Origin: Vogesella indigofera
Lineage (GTDB): Bacteria; Pseudomonadota; Gammaproteobacteria; Burkholderiales; Chromobacteriaceae
Reading direction: 5' to 3'
Length of the DNA stretch: 64,000 bases
NCBI RefSeq assembly: GCF_028548395.1
Contig: NZ_JAQQLA010000004.1
Location: 930,001 to 994,000, forward strand
This document shows, piece by piece, positions 25,075-33,994 of this stretch. The notes beneath the pieces were generated by a model, which was not told the origin of the DNA, did no database searches, and saw only the letters and a list, made by a program, of their open reading frames with translations. Both the position numbers and the translations under genes were made by a program. Position 1 is the first letter of the stretch; the number at the start of each line of letters is the position of its first letter.

Positions 25075-25669
25075 GGTCTTCCTTTCTGCAAATGGTTGAA
25101 TGACTAAAAAATAAACAGAGATAGCGAACGCCCGTGCGAGGCTTGATTTCGAACGAGCGTTTGAATTGGTAATTAATCACAAATTTGTGATTTGGCGCAA
25201 TGCTTTTACATAAAAGCGACATCCGGTTGCCGGCGTTGGCCGCCGGACACGTTGCAGTTGGCTATAGGAATACTGTCTGACAGTTTTTTAATCAAATGAT
25301 TTGACGATGTATTTTCATCAATCACGCCTTGATAGCACACAACTGTTGCCATTTTTGTACGTTGCTGCGGGGCAACATCCGGACGCCGTGACGACGCTTG
25401 CCGCCAGCTGGCAGCCAGAGTTGGCCGCATTCTTCATGTCAAAGCGATTTATTGCGCCGCAATAGCCGTTTCAGTAAACCGTTTTGCCTGCCATGCTGTA
25501 AACAAGGGCTTACGCTTAAGGGATAACGCTAACCGCCGCGAACACCCCCCTGATCCTGCGTTGCGCCGCCTGGCCGTAGTACTGGTACGGCCTGTGTTGG
25601 CGCGCCTTGGCCCGGGTGCATTGCGAGGTTTTGTTAGCGGTGCCACCCGTTCACGACAAGGAGACGCTC
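25075..25669. other. Divergent regulatory region between pntA and the glycerophosphodiesterase gene
   Basis: A 595-base gap, the longest in the core region, with AT-rich parts at 25100-25220 and 25280-25360. It holds small perfect palindromes at 25175-25192, 25272-25284 (ACTGTC-T-GACAGT) and 25292-25304 (TCAAAT-G-ATTTGA), plus GTTGGCCGC words near 25231 and 25422. No convincing gene is seen on either strand. Confidence 0.55.
25175..25192. promoter_or_regulatory. Candidate operator upstream of pntA
   Basis: An 18-bp perfect palindrome, AATCACAAATTTGTGATT, about 100 bases upstream of the pntA start codon. It suits a homodimeric repressor or activator. The regulator is unknown; it is not the CRP or FNR consensus. 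Confidence 0.45.
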
Positions 25670-26407
25670 ATGCATTGGCCTTATCCGGTGGGCTTTGCCC
25701 ACCGCCTCGGCGGCGCGCTGGCGCCGGAAAACACGCTCGCCGGCCTGCTGCTGGCACACAGGCTGGGGGTGACGGCGGTGGAGTGCGACGTGCAACTCAG
25801 CGCCGACCAGGTGGCGGTGATCGCCCACGACGCCGAGCTGGAGCGCACCACTAGCGGCAACGGCGCGCTGGCGGCGCACACCGCGGCACAACTGCTGCAG
25901 CTGGATGCTGGCCGCCATCACCATCCGGCATTTGCCGGCGAGGCGCTGCCCAGTCTGCAAAAACTGGCCGCCGCGCTGCGGCGGCTGGGCATGGCGGTCA
26001 ATCTGGAGCTGAAGCCGGCTGGCGACGCGCGGCAGATGGGGCAGCTGTGCGCGGCACAGATCCGCCAGCACTGGCAGGGCGCGGCGTTGTTGCCGCTGGT
26101 GTCCTCATTCAGCGCCGAGGCGCTGATCGGGGTGCGCGAGGCGGCGCCGGAGCTGCCGCTGGCGCTGCTGGTGGACGAGCTGAACCCGGCGCTGGTGGCG
26201 CAGGCGCAGGCACTGGGTTGCCGCGCGCTGCATGTCTGCCACCGGGCGCTGAGCGCGGAGTGGGTGGCACAGCTGCACGGCCTTGGCTTAGCGGTGATGG
26301 CGTGGACGGTAAACCAGCCGCAGGAGATGCAGTGCCTGCGTCAGTGGGGGGTCGACATGCTGTGCAGCGACCGTCCCGACCGCTTCGACCCGGCGTGGGC
26401 TGCCTGA
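25670..26407 (+). CDS. ugpQ: Glycerophosphodiester phosphodiesterase
   Basis: A 245-residue TIM-barrel enzyme of the GDPD family. The catalytic HR...PENT motif is present (AHRLGGALAPENT, about 9-21), as are the metal ligands VECDVQLSADQV, the second histidine in VIAHDAELERTT, and NLELKPAG. It cleaves glycerophosphodiesters to glycerol-3-phosphate and an alcohol. No signal peptide, so it is the cytosolic UgpQ type. AAGGAG six bases before the ATG at 25670 decides the start. Its 3' end overlaps the end of the convergent gene by 67 bases. Confidence 0.9.
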   Translation: MHWPYPVGFAHRLGGALAPENTLAGLLLAHRLGVTAVECDVQLSADQVAVIAHDAELERTTSGNGALAAHTAAQLLQLDAGRHHHPAFAGEALPSLQKLAAALRRLGMAVNLELKPAGDARQMGQLCAAQIRQHWQGAALLPLVSSFSAEALIGVREAAPELPLALLVDELNPALVAQAQALGCRALHVCHRALSAEWVAQLHGLGLAVMAWTVNQPQEMQCLRQWGVDMLCSDRPDRFDPAWAA

Positions 26408-27159
26408 ACAGCATCGCCGGCCAGAATGCGCCGGACGCTGCCATCGCGCAGCATCTGCTGCAATTGTGCCGCCAGTCGCGGCCTGGCGGCCTGTACCGCC
26501 GGCGATAGCCGTGACAGCGCGATGCGGCGCGGCAGCTCGCCGGGAAACTGCAATTCGGCGCGGCGATACTGCCTGGCGCCCAGCTCCCGGCTCAGCTGGC
26601 TACCCTGTTGCGCATTGATCAGCAGCACGTCGAAACGCTTCGCGCTCAGCTTGCGCAGTGCCAGCCTGGCGCTGGGTGCGGCATCGCGACGCATCAGCCT
26701 GTCGTCATCAAAACGCTGGAAATAGCTGGCGCCTTCCACCACCCCGACACGCAGCGCATACAGATCGTCGTAGTGCCGGATCGGGCGCGGATCGTCGCGC
26801 CGTTGCAACAGCACGGTGGCGGTGGCCGGCGCGAACGGCGGGTCGAGAAAATCCAGATAGCGGTCGCGCTCGGCGTTGCCGCGGATGCCGATGCTGAGAT
26901 CGGCCTGGCCGCGCTGCAGCAGCGCCAGGCAGCGTTGCAGCGGGCAGTGCACGATGTCGAGCTGCACGCCGCTGCGCCGTGCCAGCTCCTGCAGCAGCAC
27001 GGTGTAGGGACCGCCCGGCTTGCCGTCGGCGTCCACGGTCTTGTACGGCTCGAAACGGCTGAAGGCGTATACCAGCGTCGGTGCGGGCGTGGCGGCGGCG
27101 CTGGCCGGCGGGGCCAGCCACAGTAGGGGCAGGGCAAACAGCAGGGTACGGACGATCAT
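26341..27159 (-). CDS. Periplasmic solute-binding protein, family 3-like
   Basis: A 272-residue exported protein: signal peptide MIVRTLLFALPLLWLAPPASA, then a family-3 binding fold (LVYAFSRFEPYKTVDADGKPGGPYTVLLQELARRSG, the HCPLQRCLALLQRGQADLSIG strand-helix, and YDDLYALRVGVVEGASYFQRF). Such standalone proteins sense or bind amino acids or peptides. There is no linked ABC permease, so it may instead feed a sensor. The last 22 residues are encoded in the overlap with the convergent glycerophosphodiesterase gene and are not part of the fold. Confidence 0.78.
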   Translation of the reverse strand: MIVRTLLFALPLLWLAPPASAAATPAPTLVYAFSRFEPYKTVDADGKPGGPYTVLLQELARRSGVQLDIVHCPLQRCLALLQRGQADLSIGIRGNAERDRYLDFLDPPFAPATATVLLQRRDDPRPIRHYDDLYALRVGVVEGASYFQRFDDDRLMRRDAAPSARLALRKLSAKRFDVLLINAQQGSQLSRELGARQYRRAELQFPGELPRRIALSRLSPAVQAARPRLAAQLQQMLRDGSVRRILAGDAVQAAHAGSKRSGRSLHSMSTPH

Positions 27160-27353
27160 GGGCAGCGGGCGGGGCAAGGGTTGGCAAGGTGGCGTGTTGC
27201 CTCCCGCGGTGGCGGGAGGGCACGCCAAGGCACAGCGTAACATGCCGTGTCGGCCGCAACTTATCTCTTTGACATGGTTGCGGCCAACCCTGGTGCTGAT
27301 GCTGATGTTGGCCGCGGGCGGCCACGATAGCAGCGCCCGCCACCGTTGCCGCC

Positions 27354-28157
27354 TCAGCCGGCCGACCACACCACCGGGAACCAGTCCTCGCGCAGCCGCT
27401 CGCCGTGGCGCTGGTTGATGCCGGGGAAGGGCGGCGAGGTGCGCCCAGGACGTTCGGCATAGCACACGTCGTCGCCGAGGAAGCGGGCGGAAAAGGCGCG
27501 GCGGCGGTTGCCGCCCTGGTTTCCGGCGGCGCCGTGCACGGTGCGGAAATCGAACAGCACCGCGTCGCCCGGCGCCAGTTCCGGCGCGAGGATGGTGTAG
27601 CTGCCGTCCTCCACGTCCGGCATCTCCATGTAGTCGTCGTCGCCGGCAAAGAAATTCTCGTTGCTGGCCCAGCGCTTGGGGCGCACCAGCTTCGGCCAGC
27701 GGTGCGAGCCGAGCACCACGCGCAGCGTGTTGTCCTGCGTCACCGGATCCAGCGGAATCCAGTAGCTGGCGGTCTGCTCGCCGTCGACACAGTAGTAGGG
27801 GATGTCCTGGTGCCACGGCGTGGCCTTGGCGGTGCCCGGTTCCTTCACCAGGATGTGCTCGTGGAAGATCTGCACCTGGCGCGCCCCCATCAGCTGCCCG
27901 GCCAGTGCCGCCGCCGGCGACTGGTGGATGAAGCGGGAAAACGGTTCGATACGCTGCCAGTTACAGTAATCCTCGAAGAAACGGCCGCGTTCATTGTTGC
28001 CGACGTTCTCGATCGCGAAGGGGCCGGGGGCGGCCAGTACCTGCTCGAAACCGTCGCGCAGCGGTTCTATCCAGTCGCGGAACACGCCGCGCAGTACGAT
28101 GACGCCGTCGCGCTGGAACGCCGCGATCTGTTCATTACCGATAGTGACTGCCTGCAT
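27354..28157 (-). CDS. Phytanoyl-CoA dioxygenase (PhyH) family protein
   Basis: A 267-residue Fe(II)/2-oxoglutarate-dependent oxygenase. The facial triad is visible: His and Asp in WHQDIPYYC (about 118-120) and the distal His in FRTVHGAAGN, followed by an Arg-rich strand (NRRRAFSARFLGDD) that would hold 2-oxoglutarate. FHEHILVKEPGTAKATPWHQD is typical of the family, whose bacterial members hydroxylate diverse small molecules. Divergently transcribed from a LysR gene 108 bases away, which probably regulates it. The substrate is unknown. Confidence 0.85.
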   Translation of the reverse strand: MQAVTIGNEQIAAFQRDGVIVLRGVFRDWIEPLRDGFEQVLAAPGPFAIENVGNNERGRFFEDYCNWQRIEPFSRFIHQSPAAALAGQLMGARQVQIFHEHILVKEPGTAKATPWHQDIPYYCVDGEQTASYWIPLDPVTQDNTLRVVLGSHRWPKLVRPKRWASNENFFAGDDDYMEMPDVEDGSYTILAPELAPGDAVLFDFRTVHGAAGNQGGNRRRAFSARFLGDDVCYAERPGRTSPPFPGINQRHGERLREDWFPVVWSAG

Positions 28158-28265
28158 CTGCTGCTCCTTGCTTGCGGTGGGGAATGCCTAGTTGGCCGCC
28201 TCAGTATCGGATCTGGCGCTATCATAATAAAAATATATATTTCCTATTTTTCATTATTGGAAAAC

Positions 28266-29153
28266 ATGATCAATTTCTCGCTGCGCCAGCTGCAGTACTT
28301 CGTCGCTACCGTCGAGCATGGTGGCGTCAGTGCCGCCGCGCGCGCCTGCCACGTGTCGCAACCGTCGGTGTCGCTGGCCATCGCGCAGCTGGAGGCGGCG
28401 CTCGGCAGCACGCTGTTCCGCCGCCAGGCCAGCCGCGGGGTGGAGTTGACCGCTGCCGGCCAGCGCGTGCTGGCGCAGGCGCGCGACATTCTTGGCCAAG
28501 CGGCGGCACTCGGTGCTGGCGATACGCCCGGCGAGCTGCGCGGCCAGCTGGCGCTGATCTGCTTCCAGGATCTCGGCCCCTACTTTGCGCCGCGGCTGCT
28601 GGCCGGTTTTCACGCGCGCCATCCACAGGTGGCGGTCACGCTGCTGGAGGGTGATCTGGCCACGGTGCAGCGCGCGCTGCGCAGCGGCAAGGCGGAGCTG
28701 GCGCTGACCTACGAGTTGGCCATCGACGCGCAGATGGCGCGCTGCACGCTGGCGGAGCTGGCGCCGTACGCGCTGCTGCCGGCCGATCATCCGCTGGCGG
28801 CGCAAACGTCGGTGTCGCTGGCGCAGCTGGCCAGCCAGCCGCTGGTGCTGGAGGACATTCCGCACACCCGCGAGTACCTGCTGTCGCTGTTCTGGCAGCA
28901 GCAGCTGACGCCGCGCATCGCGCAAACGGTACAGAGCTTCGAGATGCAGCGCGGGCTGGTGGCGCACGGCTATGGCGTGGCGCTGTCGTGCACCCGCCCG
29001 GCCGGCGACTGCAGCTACGACGGCCGGGCCATCGCCTGTCGCCCGCTGACGGAAGCGCTGCCGGCGCAGCGGGTGGTGCTGGCGCAGGCGCCGGGGGCCG
29101 AGGCGTCGCCGCTGGTGGCGGCCTTTGTCGCATCGGCGCAGGCGGCGGACTGA
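28266..29153 (+). CDS. LysR family transcriptional regulator
   Basis: A 295-residue protein with the N-terminal winged helix-turn-helix (FSLRQLQYFVATVEHGGVSAAARACHVSQPSVSLAIAQLEAALG, residues 4-47) and a periplasmic-binding-like effector domain. By the usual LysR rule it should control the divergent PhyH gene and itself. The AT-rich 108-base intergenic region would contain the operator, but I could not identify a clear T-N11-A palindrome. Effector unknown. Confidence 0.9.
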   Translation: MINFSLRQLQYFVATVEHGGVSAAARACHVSQPSVSLAIAQLEAALGSTLFRRQASRGVELTAAGQRVLAQARDILGQAAALGAGDTPGELRGQLALICFQDLGPYFAPRLLAGFHARHPQVAVTLLEGDLATVQRALRSGKAELALTYELAIDAQMARCTLAELAPYALLPADHPLAAQTSVSLAQLASQPLVLEDIPHTREYLLSLFWQQQLTPRIAQTVQSFEMQRGLVAHGYGVALSCTRPAGDCSYDGRAIACRPLTEALPAQRVVLAQAPGAEASPLVAAFVASAQAAD

Positions 29154-29241
29154 GGCAGCGGCGGATAACAGCAATCCACCACGCGGGCGGATTGCTGGTC
29201 AGGGAGGCGCCGCCGCGGGTGCGGCGCCGGTTGGCGGGGGC

Positions 29242-29517
29242 TTAATGCAGTGCCGGCAGGCCGTGGTCGGCGTGCAGCATGTGCAACAGCTCGGTGGTGT
29301 GGCGGCTGGACAGCTGCGGCAGGCGGTGCGACAGCAGGCCGCTGCTGATGGCGTGGAACAGTGCACGGCTGTCGCCGCTCAGGCTGCGCAGCTCGGCGAA
29401 GCCCAGTGTTTTCACGCCCTGCCGCGAGCCCATCATCAGCCAGAAACCGGCCAGCACGGCACGGTCGCGCCCGCCGCGAATACTCTTCAGCTTTGCCATT
29501 ATCTCGTTTTCTGTCAT
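29242..29517 (-). CDS. Hypothetical 91-residue protein
   Basis: A small soluble protein beginning MTENEIMAKLKSIRGG, with GAGG upstream of the ATG. It is helical, with His/Arg/Leu-rich segments (HAISSGLLSHRLPQLSSRHTTELLHML) and no cysteine or membrane segment. I recognise no family. It lies between the LysR gene, which converges on it, and mnmE, with a structured GC-rich spacer of about 200 bases separating it from mnmE. Confidence 0.6.
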   Translation of the reverse strand: MTENEIMAKLKSIRGGRDRAVLAGFWLMMGSRQGVKTLGFAELRSLSGDSRALFHAISSGLLSHRLPQLSSRHTTELLHMLHADHGLPALH

Positions 29518-29731
29518 AGCCGGACCTCAGCGTGATGGCAGGCGTGGGTGCCTGCGGCTGCCAGCATCATGATGATGCGGCAACGCCGGGCCCGCAGCGG
29601 GCCCGACAGCCACACTGCGCCGCGGCGGTGGCGGCGGTCGGTGCGCTAGCCCGCTTAGCGGTGCGGCGGGCCGGCAGACAGCCCGCACCCGCCACAGCGG
29701 CGGGTGTGTGCGGTGATGGCAGGGCGGGGGT

Positions 29732-31084
29732 CTACTTGCCGATGCAGAAGCGCGAAAAGATGACGCCCAGCAGGTCGTCGGGGGTGAAGCGGCCGGTGAT
29801 TTCCGACAGCGCGTTCTGCGCCATGCGCAGCTCCTCGGCGAAGATCTCCACCTGCTGCCAGTCCTGCGCGGCGAGGTCGAGATGGCCGGCGGCGCGGGCG
29901 ATGGCGTCCAGGTGGCGTTCGCGCGCCAGGAACACGCCCTCGCTGTCGCCCTGGTAGCCGATCATTTCCAGCAGCAGCGCGCGCAGGTCGTCGACGCCGG
30001 CGTGGGTACGGGCCGACAGGCGCACCACCGGGTGGCCTTCTTCCTCGCTGCGGCCAACCTTGTCGCCGGACAGGTCGACCTTGTTGAACACGTGCACCCG
30101 CGGCAGGCGTGGCGGCAGCTTGGCCAGGATGGCCTCGACCTCGGCCACGATGCCGTCGCGGCTGTCGACCAGCACCAGCGCCACGTCGGCGCGTTCCACC
30201 GCCTGCCAGGTGCGTTCGATGCCGATCTTTTCCACCACGTCGTCGGTGTCGCGCAGGCCGGCGGTGTCGATGATGTGCACCGGCACACCGTCGATGACGA
30301 TCTCCTCGCGCACGGTGTCGCGGGTGGTGCCGGCGATGTCGGTGACGATGGCGATGTCGTCGCCGGCCAGCGCGTTCATCAGGCTGGACTTGCCGACGTT
30401 GGGCTGGCCGACCAGCACCACGTGCATGCCTTCGCGCAGCAGCGCGCCCTGGCGGGCGGTGGCCTGCACCTTGCCCAGCTGGCCGCGCAGGCGCTGCAGC
30501 TTGCCGACGGCGTCGGCTTTTTCGAGGAAGTCGATGTCTTCCTCGGGGAAGTCCAGCGTCGCCTCCACCAGCATGCGCAGAGTGATCAGCTCGTCGACCA
30601 GGGTGTGGATTTCGCCGGAGAAGGCGCCCTTCAGCGATTTCAGCGCGCTCTTGGCGGCGCTTTCGCTGGCGGCGTCGATCAGGTCGGCGACGCTCTCCGC
30701 CTGCGCGAGGTCCAGCTTGTCGTTGAGGAACGCCCGCTTGGTGAATTCGCCAGGTTCGGCCAGGCGCGCTCCCAGTTCGACGCAGCGCGACAGCAGCATC
30801 TTCAGCACCACCGGCCCGCCGTGGCCCTGCAGCTCGATCACGTCCTCGCCGGTAAAGCTGTGGGGGCCGGGGAAGAACAGCAGCAGGCCGTTGTCGATGG
30901 CGCTGCCGTCGGCGGCGACAAAATCGGTATAGGTGGCGTAGCGCGGCTTGGGCGTCTTGCCGCCGCTGAGGGCCTGGGCCAGCGGCAGCAGTGCGCGGCC
31001 GGAGATGCGCACCACGCCGACGCCGCCACGACCGGGGGCGGTGGCAACGGCGCAGATGGTGCTGGGGGTGTAGGCAAGGTTCAT
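29732..31084 (-). CDS. mnmE: tRNA uridine-5-carboxymethylaminomethyl(34) synthesis GTPase MnmE
   Basis: A 450-residue protein. The N-terminal tetrahydrofolate-binding domain (1 to about 118), a helical domain, and an inserted G domain with GQPNVGKSS (G1), DIAGTTRD (G2 region), DTAGLRD (G3) and NKVDLS (G4) are followed by the invariant C-terminal CIGK. With MnmG it modifies wobble U34 of several tRNAs. I start at [23 protein letters not shown], the family start. It belongs to the conserved rpmH-rnpA-yidD-yidC-mnmE series, but a hairpin after yidC suggests a separate promoter or partial readthrough. Confidence 0.96.
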   Translation of the reverse strand: MNLAYTPSTICAVATAPGRGGVGVVRISGRALLPLAQALSGGKTPKPRYATYTDFVAADGSAIDNGLLLFFPGPHSFTGEDVIELQGHGGPVVLKMLLSRCVELGARLAEPGEFTKRAFLNDKLDLAQAESVADLIDAASESAAKSALKSLKGAFSGEIHTLVDELITLRMLVEATLDFPEEDIDFLEKADAVGKLQRLRGQLGKVQATARQGALLREGMHVVLVGQPNVGKSSLMNALAGDDIAIVTDIAGTTRDTVREEIVIDGVPVHIIDTAGLRDTDDVVEKIGIERTWQAVERADVALVLVDSRDGIVAEVEAILAKLPPRLPRVHVFNKVDLSGDKVGRSEEEGHPVVRLSARTHAGVDDLRALLLEMIGYQGDSEGVFLARERHLDAIARAAGHLDLAAQDWQQVEIFAEELRMAQNALSEITGRFTPDDLLGVIFSRFCIGK

Positions 31085-31108
31085 CGCGGGATCCGTCCGG
31101 TCGGTTGC

Positions 31109-31130
31109 TTGCGGCCAACGTTGGCCGCAA
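31109..31130. repeat. Perfect palindromic TGCGGCCAAC pair
   Basis: A perfect 22-bp palindrome around TGCGGCCAACGTTGGCCGCA between yidC and mnmE. Confidence 0.82.
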
Positions 31131-31178
31131 GGCGAAGGTGTCGAGGCAAGCGGTGGCGCTTGGCTGGAGACCCTCAAC

Positions 31179-31207
31179 AAAAAGCCCGGCCATGGCGGCC
31201 GGGCTTT
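31179..31207 (-). terminator. Terminator of the rpmH-yidC operon
   Basis: An 11-bp stem (AAAGCCCGGCC / GGCCGGGCTTT) followed on the minus strand by five T, 25 bases after the yidC stop. Confidence 0.82.
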
Positions 31208-31231
31208 GATTTTACGCCAGCTTGCGGCTGC

Positions 31232-32890
31232 TTACGACTGCAGTGCCAGTTTGCGGGCTTTTTCGATGCTCTGGTTCACATACCACTGCTGTGCGATCGA
31301 CAGCAGGTTGTTGACGACCCAGTACAGCACCAGACCGGCCGGGAAGAAGAAGAACATCACCGAGAACGCGACCGGCATGATCTTCATCATCTTCGCCTGC
31401 ATCGGATCGGCCGGCGGCGGGTTGAGGAAGGTCTGCGCGAACATGGTGATCGCCATCAGCGCCGGCAGGATGTAGTACGGGTCCGGACGGGCCAGGTCGG
31501 CGATGTACAGCCAGTCGGCCTGGCGCAGCTCGACCGAGGCCAGCAGCGCCCAGTACAGGCCGATGAACACCGGGATCTGGATCAGCATCGGCAGGCAGCC
31601 GCCGAGCGGATTGACCTTCTCGGTCTTGTACATCTCCATCACCGCCTGCTGGAACTTCATGCGGTCGTCGCCGAACTGCTGCTTCAGGTTTTCCAGACGC
31701 GGAGCCAGTACCTTCATCTTCGCCATCGAGCGGTAGGAAGCGGCGGTCAGCGGGTAGAACACCGCCTTCACGATCAGCGTCAGCAGGATGATGGCCCAAC
31801 CCCAGTTCTGCACCATGGTGTGCAGCTTGGTCAGCAGCCAGAACAGCGGCGAGGCGAAGATGTGCACCTTGCCGAAGTCCTTGGCGTAGGCCATGCCGTC
31901 GGCCACCTTGGTGATGGTGTTGTACTCTTCCGGACCGGCGTACAGCGGAACCGCGATGCTGGCGCTCTGGCCGGCAGCGATCGGTGCCACGCTGACCATG
32001 GCGGCGGCGGAGTAGGCGCCGCTCTTCGGCTCCAGCTGGAAGGTACACGCCTGCGCGTTGGCGCACACCGATTTGCCGTCCAGCGGTTTCAGGATCCAGG
32101 CGCTCATGAAGTAGTGCTGCAGCATCGCCACCCAGCCGTTGTCGGTGTTCTTCACGTACTCGGCCTTGCCCTTGTCCAGGTCGGAGAAGGCGACCTTCTG
32201 GAAGGTGCCTTCGGTGGTGTATACCGCCGGGCCGGTGAAGGTCTGTGCGAAGCGGCTTTCGCCTTCCGGTGCCTTGCCGTCACGCAGCAGGCGGAAGTAG
32301 GCGGTGCTGGCCAGCGGCGTGGTGCCGGCGTTGACGATGTCGTAACGCACATCGATCAGGTAGCTGCCCTTGTGGAAGGTGTACACCTTGCTCACCTTGA
32401 CGCCATTGGCTTCCGGCGCGGTCAGCTTGATCTCGACCTTGTCGCCTTGCAGCGTGTAGGCGGTCTTTTCGGCAGTGAACACGGTCTTGTGGGTCGGCAG
32501 CGCGGCGTTGCCGGCGGAGACCAGGCCGGTCTGCGCCACGTACAGGTGGGCGCCCTTGTCGGTAAACAGCTCGAACGGCTTGCTGGCGTCTTCCGCCGCA
32601 TTGTGCTTGAGCAGTTGCAGGCTGCGCAGATCGCCACCGGTGGTGTCGATTTCGGCCTTGACCAGGTCGGTGGTGACGGTGATGCGCTGGCCGCGGCTCA
32701 GGCTGCTGCTGTCGGCAGGCTGGGCGACGTTGCTGGCGCTGGCGGCAGGGGTATCGCTACTGCTCGCGGCTGTGCTGGCTTGCTGTGTCACGGCAGGCTT
32801 TGCGACGGGTTTCGGCGCAAAGTATTCTTGCCATAGCAACAGGATGCTGAATGACAGCGCGATAAAGATGATCAGTCGTTTGGAATCCAT
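31232..32890 (-). CDS. yidC: Membrane protein insertase YidC
   Basis: A 552-residue inner-membrane protein (E. coli 548). N-terminal helix [19 protein letters not shown], a long periplasmic beta-sandwich domain (about 60-340), and the conserved C-terminal five-helix insertase region ([81 protein letters not shown]). It inserts and folds membrane proteins with or without SecYEG. Downstream of yidD in the standard order. Confidence 0.97.
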   Translation of the reverse strand: MDSKRLIIFIALSFSILLLWQEYFAPKPVAKPAVTQQASTAASSSDTPAASASNVAQPADSSSLSRGQRITVTTDLVKAEIDTTGGDLRSLQLLKHNAAEDASKPFELFTDKGAHLYVAQTGLVSAGNAALPTHKTVFTAEKTAYTLQGDKVEIKLTAPEANGVKVSKVYTFHKGSYLIDVRYDIVNAGTTPLASTAYFRLLRDGKAPEGESRFAQTFTGPAVYTTEGTFQKVAFSDLDKGKAEYVKNTDNGWVAMLQHYFMSAWILKPLDGKSVCANAQACTFQLEPKSGAYSAAAMVSVAPIAAGQSASIAVPLYAGPEEYNTITKVADGMAYAKDFGKVHIFASPLFWLLTKLHTMVQNWGWAIILLTLIVKAVFYPLTAASYRSMAKMKVLAPRLENLKQQFGDDRMKFQQAVMEMYKTEKVNPLGGCLPMLIQIPVFIGLYWALLASVELRQADWLYIADLARPDPYYILPALMAITMFAQTFLNPPPADPMQAKMMKIMPVAFSVMFFFFPAGLVLYWVVNNLLSIAQQWYVNQSIEKARKLALQS

Positions 32891-32907
32891 CTTACTTACC
32901 GGAAAAG

Positions 32908-33117
32908 TCAGGGAACCGGGTCATGGCCGCTGCCACCGAGGGGGTGGCAACGACTAATCCGTCGTATCGCTAGCCAGCTGCCCTTGATCACGCCGTGCTT
33001 TTGCAATGCCTCGATGGCATAGCCGGAGCAGGTTGGCTGATACCGGCAACGTGGCGGCAGCCAGGGGCTGATCGCCAGCTGGTAAAAGCGGATCAAGAGG
33101 ACGAAGAGTCGTGACAT
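32908..33117 (-). CDS. yidD: Membrane protein insertion efficiency factor YidD
   Basis: A 69-residue protein with the invariant [28 protein letters not shown] stretch, including its two conserved cysteines, and [12 protein letters not shown] at the end. It assists YidC-dependent insertion. Its first 25 bases overlap the 3' end of rnpA, as commonly seen. Confidence 0.95.
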   Translation of the reverse strand: MSRLFVLLIRFYQLAISPWLPPRCRYQPTCSGYAIEALQKHGVIKGSWLAIRRISRCHPLGGSGHDPVP

Positions 33118-33455
33118 CGGGCTAGTTTAGCAAAGAGCGCAGCCAATGCCTTTACCGCTTCGTGATATTCGCCGCGATAGTAGGCCTGGCGTGATCTGAC
33201 GACAAAATCCATCGGCGGCAGATCATGACGGTGCAGCCGAAACCACTCGCGCACGGTGCGCTTGATGTAGTTGCGGCGGTTGGCGCGTTTGGCCACCTTC
33301 TTGCCGACCACCAGACCGAGACGGGCGTGGGTCAGACCGTTCGGGCGGGCATACACCTGGAACAATTGGTTGCTGCGCGCGTTGCGCAAATGAAAAACGG
33401 ATGAGAACTCATCCGTTTTTAACAGCCGGTGCGCACGGCGAAATGTGTTGTCCAA
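33093..33455 (-). CDS. rnpA: Ribonuclease P protein component
   Basis: A 120-residue basic protein. The RNR motif ([22 protein letters not shown]) that contacts the RNase P RNA is intact. It begins three bases after the rpmH stop, so the two are co-transcribed. Partner RNA rnpB is not in the window. Confidence 0.95.
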   Translation of the reverse strand: MDNTFRRAHRLLKTDEFSSVFHLRNARSNQLFQVYARPNGLTHARLGLVVGKKVAKRANRRNYIKRTVREWFRLHRHDLPPMDFVVRSRQAYYRGEYHEAVKALAALFAKLARCHDSSSS

Positions 33456-33458
33456 GCG

Positions 33459-33593
33459 TTATACAGCCAGACGCTTGCGACCTTTGGCGCGACGGGCGGC
33501 CAGAACGGCGCGACCACCACGGGTCTTGGAGCGAACGAGGAAGCCGTGGGTACGCTTGCGGCGGGTAGTGGAAGGCTGGTAAGTACGTTTCAT
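33459..33593 (-). CDS. rpmH: 50S ribosomal protein L34
   Basis: The complete 44-residue L34, [18 protein letters not shown] onward with the standard Arg-rich core [22 protein letters not shown]. First gene of the rpmH-rnpA-yidD-yidC operon, read from a strong promoter just upstream. Confidence 0.98.
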   Translation of the reverse strand: MKRTYQPSTTRRKRTHGFLVRSKTRGGRAVLAARRAKGRKRLAV

Positions 33594-33630
33594 GATGGTT
33601 TTCCTGTTTCGAAACGGAAATAAACGCGTG

Positions 33631-33659
33631 ATTACATAGATAAATGCCGGAATTGTCAA
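33631..33659 (-). promoter_or_regulatory. Sigma-70 promoter of rpmH
   Basis: Minus strand: perfect TTGACA (33654-33659), a 17-base spacer and TGTAAT (33631-33636), about 40 bases before the rpmH ATG. Confidence 0.8.
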
Positions 33660-33768
33660 CCTAATTAACAGTTTGCGGCCCCGATTGTCGGCGGCGCGGT
33701 CACAGTCGTGGCAATCCGCTGGCCACTGTTGCCCGCCGTGGCCGGCGGCGGCGATATTTCGCCGGTGC

Positions 33769-33777
33769 TGTGGATAA
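33769..33777. promoter_or_regulatory. DnaA box upstream of dnaA
   Basis: TGTGGATAA, a perfect nine-base DnaA box, about 220 bases before the dnaA start. Likely autoregulatory. Confidence 0.65.
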
Positions 33778-33994
33778 CTTTTGGCAAAGCCAGTAGAATG
33801 TACCGCTTGTGACCCTGTCCGCCCGGACGGCATCGGCAGCGCCGGATCGCCGCCCGCCAGACTGTAGAGACAGGGCGATTCCACACCAAAACATCGTGAC
33901 TGCCGCCCGGCACCCGCCGCGCGCGCAGCCTCCCCGCCGCCCCCGAACTACCTTTTAGTCTGCGGCGGCATTTCGTTTTTAACATGAAGCATTG

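Larger units (their letters stand above)
33594..33994. other. rpmH-dnaA divergent intergenic region
   Basis: A 401-base region separating the divergent rpmH and dnaA units. It holds the rpmH promoter and one perfect DnaA box at 33769-33777 (TGTGGATAA), which may serve dnaA autoregulation. The rest is GC-rich, lacks the box clusters and AT-rich unwinding stretch expected of oriC, and contains no gene. Confidence 0.7.

Noticed and set aside
29882..32836. A 984-codon open frame antisense to mnmE and yidC
   Set aside because: Spans two real genes and the intergenic palindrome between them, with composition typical of antisense GC-rich frames.
33594..33994. oriC directly upstream of dnaA
   Set aside because: Only one DnaA box and no AT-rich unwinding stretch. 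The 18.9-19.4 kb cluster is far stronger.
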